Source: Alphaproteobacteria bacterium (GTDB lineage Bacteria; Pseudomonadota; Alphaproteobacteria; Micropepsales; Micropepsaceae). From it: a stretch of DNA of 64,000 nt. The translations under genes were made by a program, and so were the position numbers. Below the pieces are notes generated by a model, which saw only the letters and a program-made list of their open reading frames with translations, was not told the origin of the DNA and searched no databases. The stretch is from the NCBI GenBank assembly GCA_017308475.1, contig JAFKEU010000006.1, forward strand, positions 62,001 to 126,000, written 5' to 3'. Position 1 is the stretch's first letter; each line of letters opens with the position of its first letter. Positions 38,177-47,264 of this stretch are shown piece after piece.

Positions 38177-39291
38177 TTCGGCTTCCAGCTGTCGGCGTAG
38201 GCCTGGTCTTCCTGTGCTTCTGCCGCCACGCCCATGTCCAGCGCGTCGCGTGCATCGATCATCACCGCGACTTCATCGGTCATGGTTTTTGCCGCGGCGG
38301 CGCCGGCTGCGAAAGCTTTGGGATGCGGGCCATGGGTGAAGCCGCTGGGATGAAAACTCATCATGCCGGGACGGATATTGTCGCGGCTGAAAAAACTCCC
38401 GGCGTGATAGAAGATCACCTCGTCGAAATCGTCATTGGAATGGAAGAAGGGCACCTTCAACGCACCGGGATCACTCTCTATCGGGCGCGGCACGAAGGTG
38501 CAGACCACGAAGCGGTCGGCCGCGAAGGTAGCGTGCACGCTGGGCGGCAAGTGATAGCGGTGGCTGGTCACTGGGCGGATGTCGCGCCAGTTCAGCCTGA
38601 CCGGTGCCAGATTGCCCTTCCAGCCCATGGCATCCAGCGGGTTGAAAGGATAGGCAATGTTGGTGATCTGATCGCGCCGCTTGACGCGCAGGGACCAGCC
38701 ACCGTCACGCTGGTTGCGGAAGGCGGCGTCCAGCTTTGGCGTCTCCAGTGCCGCGGGATCGAATTGGGCATGGGCACCCAGCAGGCCCCGATCCGGCAGT
38801 TTGAAGCCACTATTGCGGGCTTCGATCTGCAGCGCGGTGGTGGCCGCGGATGGCTCCAGCCGCCACATGGTGCCGCGCGGCAGCAGCAGATAGTCGCCTT
38901 CGCGATAGGACAGGTGCCCGAAATCGCAGAACAGGTCTCCGGCGCCCTGGTGCATGAACAGTAGCAGGTCACCGTCCGAATCGCGCATCAGATGGGTCAT
39001 GGCATCCGTCAGCGACCAGACTGAGATTGCGCAATGGGCATTGCTGAGCAGAGCGGCGGCTTGCGGCGGCGTGCCGTCCGCTGCCGCCGCCCTGGCATCA
39101 AATGCGCGTGGGCGCAGAGGCCCCTCAAACGAGATCCACCCGGTCGGCGGATGGCGGTGATAGATATGGGCGGCGGGACCAAAAAATCCGTCGCGGCCGA
39201 TCTCGCGTTCGAAGGTGCCCTGGGGCAGATCGGCATGGGCCTGGCGGGAGGTTTCGCCTTCGATACGGGGAAACTCGATCCAGCCGCGCAT
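38173..39291 (-). CDS. hmgA: Homogentisate 1,2-dioxygenase (short form)
   Basis: 372-residue cupin-fold dioxygenase that opens the homogentisate ring. Candidate iron ligands lie in PFFHSNDDFDEVIFYH and in the downstream PSGFTHGPHP. The segment YREGDYLLLPRGTMWRLEP is the cupin core. The protein is shorter than the 430-445-residue enzymes of pseudomonads and animals. Its position between hpd and fahA makes the role secure. ATG 39291 shares a base with the hpd stop (TGATG), which favours it over an in-frame alternative 15 bases upstream. Confidence 0.88.
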   Translation of the reverse strand: MRGWIEFPRIEGETSRQAHADLPQGTFEREIGRDGFFGPAAHIYHRHPPTGWISFEGPLRPRAFDARAAAADGTPPQAAALLSNAHCAISVWSLTDAMTHLMRDSDGDLLLFMHQGAGDLFCDFGHLSYREGDYLLLPRGTMWRLEPSAATTALQIEARNSGFKLPDRGLLGAHAQFDPAALETPKLDAAFRNQRDGGWSLRVKRRDQITNIAYPFNPLDAMGWKGNLAPVRLNWRDIRPVTSHRYHLPPSVHATFAADRFVVCTFVPRPIESDPGALKVPFFHSNDDFDEVIFYHAGSFFSRDNIRPGMMSFHPSGFTHGPHPKAFAAGAAAAKTMTDEVAVMIDARDALDMGVAAEAQEDQAYADSWKPK

Positions 39292-40358
39292 CACGCTTTT
39301 TCCCACAGCACGCCGCGACGGATCTGGTCGGCTTCGATGCTTTCGAACAGCGCGCGGAAATTACCCTCGCCGAAACCTTGGTTGCCTTTGCGCTGGATGA
39401 TCTCGAAGAAGATCGGGCCTATGGCATTCTGGGTAAATATCTGCAGCAACACGCCCGTGTCGTCATCGCTGGCTCCGTCCATCAGGATGCGGTTGCGCCT
39501 GAGGCGAGTGACGTCCTCGCCATGGCCCGGAATACGATTATCCAGTCTCTGGTAATAGGTGTCGGGCGTGTCCTGGAACGCCACACCGCCAAGGCGCAGG
39601 GATTCCACCGAGGCGTAGATGTCGCCGGTACCAAGCGCGATATGCTGGATGCCTTCGCCGTGGTAGGCATGAAGATATTCCTCGATCTGTGATTTGTCGT
39701 CAGAGGATTCGTTGATGGGAATGCGAACTTTGCCGTCGGGGCTGGTCATCGCCCGGGACTTCAATCCCGTCAGCTTGCCCTCAATGTCGAAATAGCGCAC
39801 CTCGCGAAAATTGAAGAAGCGGCGATAGAAATCCGCCCATTTGTCCATGTTGCCGCGAAAAACGTTGTGCGTGACGTGGTCGATGCTGGACAGGCCGGCG
39901 CCATCATGCGCGAAACCTTTTGCCGGGTCGGTGGGTATGAAATCCACGTCATATATGGACGGCCCGTCATATCGATCAACCAAATAGATTACGCTGCCGC
40001 CGATGCCTTCGATGGCTGGGATGTTCAACTCCATCGGCCCAACCGCATTTGCAAAGGGCGTTGCGCCCCGCGCCAGCAGTTCGCGATAGGCCGCGCCGGC
40101 ATCCCGGACGCGAAACGCCATCGCACAGGCACTTGGCCCATGGGCCTGGGCAAAGCGCGCACCGTGACTGTCTGGCTCGGCGTTGACGATGAAGCTGATG
40201 TCCCCCTGGCGATACAGCGTGACCTGCTTGGAGCGGTGGCGTCCCACAGCGCGAAAGCCCATGCGCTCGAACAACAGGTGCAATGCCGAGATGTCGCGTG
40301 CGGTATATTCCACGAATTCGAAGCCGTCCGTACCGATCGGGTTGTCCCAGAGTTCCAT
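39291..40358 (-). CDS. hpd: 4-Hydroxyphenylpyruvate dioxygenase
   Basis: 355-residue two-domain vicinal-oxygen-chelate dioxygenase that converts 4-hydroxyphenylpyruvate to homogentisate. Iron ligands: His in SSIDHVTHNVFRGNM, His in GEGIQHIALGTGDI and Glu in GPIFFEIIQRKGNQGFGEGNF. The N-terminal pseudo-domain starts NPIGTDGFEFVEYTA. ATG 40358 is supported by an AGGAGAA ribosome site eight bases ahead; the frame is open to 40409 without similarity. First gene of the minus-strand tyrosine operon, divergent from phhA. Confidence 0.95.
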   Translation of the reverse strand: MELWDNPIGTDGFEFVEYTARDISALHLLFERMGFRAVGRHRSKQVTLYRQGDISFIVNAEPDSHGARFAQAHGPSACAMAFRVRDAGAAYRELLARGATPFANAVGPMELNIPAIEGIGGSVIYLVDRYDGPSIYDVDFIPTDPAKGFAHDGAGLSSIDHVTHNVFRGNMDKWADFYRRFFNFREVRYFDIEGKLTGLKSRAMTSPDGKVRIPINESSDDKSQIEEYLHAYHGEGIQHIALGTGDIYASVESLRLGGVAFQDTPDTYYQRLDNRIPGHGEDVTRLRRNRILMDGASDDDTGVLLQIFTQNAIGPIFFEIIQRKGNQGFGEGNFRALFESIEADQIRRGVLWEKA

Positions 40359-40426
40359 CGCCGATTCTCCTGCCGCTTGCACAAGTCGGCGAAGTAGTTT
40401 CACATGCAACGATCTGGAGTCAAGCT

Positions 40427-41320
40427 GTGACGACCGACCTCATGCATCCGCCGCCCGGTGCGCGCGCCGATTGGACCATCCCGCAAGACTGGGCCCGCTA
40501 TTCGCCGTGCGAACATCGGGTCTGGGACGAACTTTTCGCGCGCCAGTCGACCATGCTGAGGGGCAGGGCCAGCACGTCCTTCCTGGAGGGCCTGGATACG
40601 CTGCGCCTGTCCCGCTCGGGAATCCCTGATTTCGAAGAATTGTCGGAGCGTTTGCGCAAGCTGACTGGCTGGCAAGTCGTCGCGGTGCCCGGGCTCGTGC
40701 CGGACGCAGTATTCTTCGAGCATCTCGCCAACCGGCGATTTGTCGCCGGTCGCTTCATTCGCAAGCCGGAACAACTGGATTATCTGGAGGAACCGGATGT
40801 TTTCCACGATGTGTTCGGGCATGTTCCCCTGCTGTCCAATCCCGCATTCGCTGACTACATGCAGGCATATGGGCTTGGCGGGCTTCGGGCGCTCGATTTC
40901 CATGCCTTGAAGAATCTGGCCCGGCTCTACTGGTATACGGTGGAGTTCGGCCTGATCCGGGAACATGGCGCGATCAGGCTTTACGGCGCCGGCATTGTCT
41001 CGAGCTTCAGCGAATCAGTCTTTGCGCTGGACGATCCGTCGCCGAACCGTCTGCAATTCGACCTCGAGCGCGTGATGCGCACCCGCTACCGGATTGATGA
41101 CTATCAGCAAAGCTATTTCGTCATCGACGGTTTCGAAGACCTGCTGCATCAGACGGCGGAGGCGGATTTTGCACCTCTGTACCGCAGGCTTGAAGGCCTG
41201 TCTGACATTTCGCCGGACGCCATTATCCCGTCGGATCGCGTTTTAAATCGGGGGACGCAAGCTCACGTTTCTTTGCGTGCCCGCGCAGGGACAACAAGGA
41301 ACGGATCCGAAAAAACTTAG
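40427..41320 (+). CDS. phhA: Phenylalanine 4-monooxygenase
   Basis: 297-residue pterin-dependent aromatic amino-acid hydroxylase converting phenylalanine to tyrosine. The iron ligands are His127 and His132 in EEPDVFHDVFGHVPLL and Glu173 in RLYWYTVEFGLI. GAGIVSSFSES is the conserved C-terminal substrate loop. No regulatory ACT domain is present, as usual in bacteria. The GTG start at 40427 is preceded by CTGGAG; an ATG five codons later is possible. It is divergent from hpd over a 68-base gap. No pterin carbinolamine dehydratase gene is adjacent. Confidence 0.94.
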   Translation: MTTDLMHPPPGARADWTIPQDWARYSPCEHRVWDELFARQSTMLRGRASTSFLEGLDTLRLSRSGIPDFEELSERLRKLTGWQVVAVPGLVPDAVFFEHLANRRFVAGRFIRKPEQLDYLEEPDVFHDVFGHVPLLSNPAFADYMQAYGLGGLRALDFHALKNLARLYWYTVEFGLIREHGAIRLYGAGIVSSFSESVFALDDPSPNRLQFDLERVMRTRYRIDDYQQSYFVIDGFEDLLHQTAEADFAPLYRRLEGLSDISPDAIIPSDRVLNRGTQAHVSLRARAGTTRNGSEKT

Positions 41321-41420
41321 AAACGGTCTGTGTGACCGCGGCCAAGGTAACAAGCATCCACTTAAATGCTCCGATTCCGGCAATCGGCAGGGCATGGTTC
41401 ACCGTCAGGCCTCTCGAACA

Positions 41421-41852
41421 TCAACACGTCTTCGTTGCCAGGATGGCGCTGATTGCAGTCTCATCGGGTGCATGACGCAGCTCATGTCGTGCTGTGGGAT
41501 CGCGCAACAGGCGTGCAGCACATGCCAGTGCTTTCAAATGTTCGTCGCTGGCTATTTCCGGGCCAAGAAGAAGATAGACAAGGTCAACACGGCGAGCATC
41601 TATCGCTTCATATTCGATTGGAGATGCGAGGCGGACAAAAACGGTCACGGGCTTTTGCAGCCCCGCAAACCGCGCATGAGGCAGAGCAACCCCCTGACCG
41701 ATCCCGGTACAACCTATACGCTCGCGTTCCTTCAGAGCCGCCAAGACATCTGACCGCTTAAGGTTGGCAAGCGGTGCGGAAATGCGCGCCAACTCCTCCA
41801 GCAACAGTTTCTTGTTTGTCACACGCATTTGGGAAACTGCGAGATCAACCAT
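41421..41852 (-). CDS. ptsN: Nitrogen-PTS EIIA (PtsN-like) protein beside kdp
   Basis: 143-residue EIIA of the nitrogen phosphotransferase type. The phospho-acceptor is His59 in GIGQGVALPHARF, and VNLVYLLLGP-like VDLVYLLLGPEIASDEHLKALACAARLL follows. In E. coli unphosphorylated EIIA-Ntr binds the sensor kinase KdpD and raises kdp expression, which makes its place directly next to kdpFABCDE meaningful. The rest of the nitrogen PTS (EI-Ntr, NPr, rpoN region) is not here, so this may be a second, dedicated copy. ATG 41852 has AAAGG upstream. Confidence 0.85.
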   Translation of the reverse strand: MVDLAVSQMRVTNKKLLLEELARISAPLANLKRSDVLAALKERERIGCTGIGQGVALPHARFAGLQKPVTVFVRLASPIEYEAIDARRVDLVYLLLGPEIASDEHLKALACAARLLRDPTARHELRHAPDETAISAILATKTC

Positions 41853-42000
41853 GCATAACCTTTGAGGTGAGGTCCGGTCTTCTGGCGCAAGGGCGGCGGA
41901 AGCCGCGTCATGGCGGCCTGGAACGGCTGTCCAGCGACGAACTGAGAGTCCGAGCAAAATGACGTCCAATGCAGAACGTGTAAGAGACTCCACTTATCCT

Positions 42001-42018
42001 ACATAAAAATTCCATATG
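42001..42018 (-). promoter_or_regulatory. AT-rich motif, copy 1 of a putative Kdp-regulon operator
   Basis: Minus strand reads CATATGGAATTTTTATGT. The same 18-mer with one change occurs at 50729-50746 (plus). Its core GAATTTTTATG is repeated with one change at 42554-42564. It lies between the divergent ptsN-like gene and the small membrane-protein genes. A looser copy, GATTTTTTATG, is at 42093-42103. Confidence 0.5.
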
Positions 42019-42123
42019 AATTTTGGGTTCGGAAATTGGGTTTCGGCCGCGGTCCCGTCTGGCCCCTATTTCTCAGCTGCCATTCACGTATCGATTTTTT
42101 ATGCTGGCCGGCTCTACCGTTTA

Positions 42124-42360
42124 ATGGTGCAAAAGCCATCGACCAACACACGGACCAGCTTTTCAAAGCCACCATTGCGGGGTTCAGCGGCTATTGCCGA
42201 TCTCGTTGCGTGCCTGGATGCGGAAAGCCGATCGTACCTGGATAGGCCGATCCAGGCGCCGCGGTCCGCGCGCGTTCTGCGCGTCATATTGATCGCGGCG
42301 ATTGTGGTTGCTGCGGGAAAATGTGCCTGGATTGTTGCGATGCATCTTGTTGGAGGCTGA
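42124..42360 (+). CDS. Small single-pass membrane protein upstream of kdpF (1)
   Basis: 78-residue protein: a polar, Ser/Thr/Arg-rich N-terminal half (SFSKPPLRGSAAIADLVACL) followed by basic residues and one C-terminal membrane helix (VLRVILIAAIVVAAGKCAWIVAMHLV). The start is uncertain: ATG 42124 has no clear ribosome site, and an ATG at 42016 would place the candidate operator immediately upstream of translation. Its stop is two bases before the next small gene, whose ribosome site lies within this gene, so the pair is probably real and cotranscribed. No family recognised. Confidence 0.5.
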   Translation: MVQKPSTNTRTSFSKPPLRGSAAIADLVACLDAESRSYLDRPIQAPRSARVLRVILIAAIVVAAGKCAWIVAMHLVGG

Positions 42361-42362
42361 CC

Positions 42363-42545
42363 ATGTATTTTCGAAACCCTGATCACATCGATGTTGATTG
42401 GCTCGTCCGAGCCGCCCGTGCAGTACCTGACCCCAAACCACTCAGCCTGCCCGACCGACTGGTATTGTCGGTTGGCATGATTGCGGCGCCGGCCGCGGCT
42501 ATTTTGTTGACTCTGGGTATCGGCCAATTGGCGGGGGTGCCATAA
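42363..42545 (+). CDS. Small single-pass membrane protein upstream of kdpF (2)
   Basis: 60-residue protein: N-terminal FRNPDHIDVDWLVRAARAVPDPKPLSLPDRL, then one membrane helix (VLSVGMIAAPAAAILLTLGIGQLAG). A good GGAGG ribosome site sits six bases ahead of ATG 42363, inside the end of the preceding small gene. It is followed by the AT-rich direct repeat that precedes kdpF. The polar head plus C-terminal helix architecture is shared with the genes at 42124 and 50789. Function unknown. Confidence 0.55.
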   Translation: MYFRNPDHIDVDWLVRAARAVPDPKPLSLPDRLVLSVGMIAAPAAAILLTLGIGQLAGVP

Positions 42546-42553
42546 TCGTTTTT

Positions 42554-42574
42554 GAATTCTTATGGGATTCTTAT
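42554..42574 (+). promoter_or_regulatory. Direct repeat upstream of kdpF operon (candidate KdpE site)
   Basis: ATTCTTAT occurs at 42556-42563 and again at 42567-42574, exactly 11 bases (one helical turn) apart, forming GAATTCTTATGGGATTCTTAT. OmpR-family response regulators such as KdpE bind direct repeats with this spacing. The site is 78 bases before the micropeptide ATG at 42652. Confidence 0.55.
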
Positions 42575-42651
42575 AAAAGCCGGACCTTTTCCGCCTCGAT
42601 TTTATATGCGGTCGCGGGCTATTCAACCCAAATCTAATCGGGGAGTTTCTC

Positions 42652-42735
42652 ATGCTTGACGCGATCTTTCTCGCAACGGGGCTCGTTTTTTTTATTGTTG
42701 CAATCGGTTACGCGTACGCATGCGACCGGCTGTGA
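42652..42735 (+). CDS. 27-residue membrane micropeptide preceding kdpF
   Basis: Very short open frame, ATG 42652 to TGA 42733-42735, with a strong GGGGAG ribosome site seven bases ahead. The peptide starts MLDAIFLATG, has a single hydrophobic helix and ends with CDRL. It lies ten bases before kdpF. The size and topology resemble KdpF itself, so it may be a second small subunit or regulator of the pump. I recall similar short frames before kdpF in other alphaproteobacteria but cannot verify it here. Confidence 0.6.
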   Translation: MLDAIFLATGLVFFIVAIGYAYACDRL

Positions 42736-42745
42736 GGAGCGTCCA

Positions 42746-42835
42746 ATGACACTCGATTACGTTCTGGGTGCCTTCGTCACCCTCGGCATTCTTGGCTATC
42801 TCCTATACGCGCTCATCCGCCCCGAGCGGTTCTAA
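42746..42835 (+). CDS. kdpF: Potassium-transporting ATPase subunit KdpF
   Basis: 29-residue single-helix peptide: MTLDYVLGAFVTLGILGY, then LLYALIRPERF. KdpF stabilises the KdpFABC complex and occupies the same place immediately before kdpA in most operons. The C-terminal LIRPERF is characteristic. Stop at 42833-42835, 12 bases before the kdpA ATG. Confidence 0.88.
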   Translation: MTLDYVLGAFVTLGILGYLLYALIRPERF

Positions 42836-42847
42836 GGACTGACGATC

Positions 42848-44575
42848 ATGACAGCCAATGGTTGGATTCAGATTGCCATCTACGCGGTCGCTGTGACGAT
42901 CTGCGTGAAGCCGCTTGGACTCTATATGGCCAAGGTCTTCGATGGAGAACGCACCTTCCTCTCGCCCATTTTTCGCCCTGTCGAACGCGTCATCTACGCG
43001 GTCTGCGGCGTAAAAGAAAACGAAGAGCAGCACTGGACGACCTACACGATCGCCGCGCTTCTCTTCAGTCTGTTCAGCTTTGCGCTACTTTACGCGCTTC
43101 AGCGTCTTCAGGCCGTCCTGCCGTTCAATCCTCAAGGCATGGCTGCGGTTTCGCCGGATTCGTCATTCAACACCGCGGTGAGCTTCACGACCAATACGAA
43201 TTGGCAGGGCTATAGCGGCGAAACGACGATGAGCTATCTCACCCAGATGGCGGGCCTGACCACCCAGAATTTCGTTTCGGCTGCGGTGGGCATCGTGCTT
43301 GCCATTGCGCTCATTCGCGGCTTCGCGCGGCGATCGGCAAAGTCGCTCGGCTTGTTCTGGGTCGACCTCACACGTTGCGTTCTCTACATTCTGGTTCCGC
43401 TCTCGATCGTCGTCGCGCTTGTCCTGATCTGGCAAGGCGTGCCGCAGAATCTGGGCGCCTATACGACCGCCCACACACTCGAAGGCGCGAAGCAGGTCAT
43501 CGCGCAGGGGCCAGCCGCGTCGCAGATCGCGATCAAGCAGCTCGGTACCAATGGCGGCGGCTTTTTCAATGTCAATTCCGCTCATCCGTTCGAGAACCCG
43601 AACGCGATCACCAATTTCATCGAGATGTGGGCACTTCTCGTCATCAGCGCGGCCCTCACCTATACCTTCGGAAGAATGGTGGGCAACACACGCCAGGGCT
43701 GGGCGATTTTCGCCGTGATGGGTGTGCTTTGGCTGGGTGGCCAGTCTGTCTGCTACTGGGCGGAAAGCCAACCGAGCCCGAAGCTTGCGGCCATGCATAT
43801 CGACCAGGCGCCGAGCGATCTTCAGGCCGGCGGCAACATGGAAGGTAAGGAAGTCCGTTTCGGCATAGCCAATTCGACGATATGGGCCAATGCGACCACG
43901 GATGCTTCCAATGGCTCCGTCAACTCGATGCACGACAGTTTCACGCCTATTGGCGGTCTCGTACCGATGCTCAATATCCAGCTCGGCGAAATCGTCTTTG
44001 GCGGCACCGGCTCGGGGCTCTATGGCATGCTTCTCTTCGCCATTGTCGCGATGTTCGTGGCCGGCCTGATGGTCGGACGCACGCCCGAATATCTCGGCAA
44101 GAAGCTGGAGGCCAAGGAAGTCAAGATGGCTATTCTGGCCATCCTCGTCACGCCGGTCTTCGTCCTCGGAATGACTGCATTGGCCTCGGTTTTGCCTGCG
44201 GGTCTGGCCGGTCTGAACAACGCCGGGCCGCACGGCTTCAGCGAAATCCTCTACGCATTCAGTTCCGGTACCGGCAACAACGGCAGCGCCTTTGCGGGGC
44301 TTTCGGCCAACACGCCTTTTTACAACACGACCATTGGCATGGCGATGCTCGCTGGGCGCTTTCTCTGGATCGTGCCGATGATGGCAGCGGCTGGCTCGCT
44401 TGCGGAGAAAAAGATCGTTCCGCCTTCGGCAGGTACGTTCCCTACCACGGGACCGCTATTTGTCGGGTTGTTGGTGGGCGTGATCCTGATCGTAGGCGGC
44501 CTCACGTTCTTCCCGGCCCTCGCGCTCGGCCCCATTGTCGAGCATTTCGCGATGCATGCCGGCTCCCTCTACTGA
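42848..44575 (+). CDS. kdpA: Potassium-transporting ATPase, channel subunit KdpA
   Basis: 575-residue K+-channel-like subunit with about ten membrane helices, related to SKT channels. The selectivity-filter regions are [29 protein letters not shown] and [11 protein letters not shown]. KdpA binds and conducts potassium in the high-affinity Kdp pump. Normal family length. First large gene of kdpABC. Confidence 0.96.
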   Translation: MTANGWIQIAIYAVAVTICVKPLGLYMAKVFDGERTFLSPIFRPVERVIYAVCGVKENEEQHWTTYTIAALLFSLFSFALLYALQRLQAVLPFNPQGMAAVSPDSSFNTAVSFTTNTNWQGYSGETTMSYLTQMAGLTTQNFVSAAVGIVLAIALIRGFARRSAKSLGLFWVDLTRCVLYILVPLSIVVALVLIWQGVPQNLGAYTTAHTLEGAKQVIAQGPAASQIAIKQLGTNGGGFFNVNSAHPFENPNAITNFIEMWALLVISAALTYTFGRMVGNTRQGWAIFAVMGVLWLGGQSVCYWAESQPSPKLAAMHIDQAPSDLQAGGNMEGKEVRFGIANSTIWANATTDASNGSVNSMHDSFTPIGGLVPMLNIQLGEIVFGGTGSGLYGMLLFAIVAMFVAGLMVGRTPEYLGKKLEAKEVKMAILAILVTPVFVLGMTALASVLPAGLAGLNNAGPHGFSEILYAFSSGTGNNGSAFAGLSANTPFYNTTIGMAMLAGRFLWIVPMMAAAGSLAEKKIVPPSAGTFPTTGPLFVGLLVGVILIVGGLTFFPALALGPIVEHFAMHAGSLY

Positions 44576-44588
44576 AAGACCAGGCACC

Positions 44589-46664
<2,076 letters not shown>

Positions 46665-46674
46665 GGATAAAACC

Positions 46675-47250
46675 ATGCTGAAGCAAATCCGCCCCGCCCT
46701 CCTAATGATCGTCCTCATGACGATCATCACAGGGCTCGCCTATCCCCTCGCGATGACGGGTATCGCACAGGCCGTCTTCCCGCATCAGGCCAATGGCGGC
46801 CTCATCAAGCGAAACGGCGGGGTGATCGGTTCCGAATTGATTGGCCAGAACTTCGCAGGCGAGAAATACTTCCATGGCCGTCCATCGGCCGCTGGTACCG
46901 GTTACGATGCAGGCGCGTCGTCTGGATCGAACCTCGGCCCGACCTCGAAGAAGCTGATCGACAGGGTGAAGGCGGATGCGACGAAGCTCCAGGCCGAAAA
47001 TCCCGGTACGCCTGTTCCAGTGGACTTGGTGACCACTTCGTCATCGGGGCTTGACCCGGATATCACGCCTGCCGCGGCCCTGTTTCAGGTGCCAAGGGTG
47101 GCTGCCGCGCGGAAACTTTCTCAGGATGCAGTGCGCAAGCTGGTCCTGGACCACACGGAGGGTCGTCTGCTGGGCCTCATTGGCGAGCCGCACGTCAATG
47201 TACTGAAGCTCAACATGGCCCTGGACACCCTGCAAGGCGGAGCGGGATGA
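46675..47250 (+). CDS. kdpC: Potassium-transporting ATPase subunit KdpC
   Basis: 191-residue KdpC: one N-terminal membrane helix ([25 protein letters not shown]) and a periplasmic domain with [35 protein letters not shown] and the C-terminal [21 protein letters not shown] block. It stabilises KdpA-KdpB interaction. Starts ten bases after kdpB, with TGAGGA before the ATG. Confidence 0.95.
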   Translation: MLKQIRPALLMIVLMTIITGLAYPLAMTGIAQAVFPHQANGGLIKRNGGVIGSELIGQNFAGEKYFHGRPSAAGTGYDAGASSGSNLGPTSKKLIDRVKADATKLQAENPGTPVPVDLVTTSSSGLDPDITPAAALFQVPRVAAARKLSQDAVRKLVLDHTEGRLLGLIGEPHVNVLKLNMALDTLQGGAG

Positions 47251-47264
47251 TGTATCCTTGAAGA

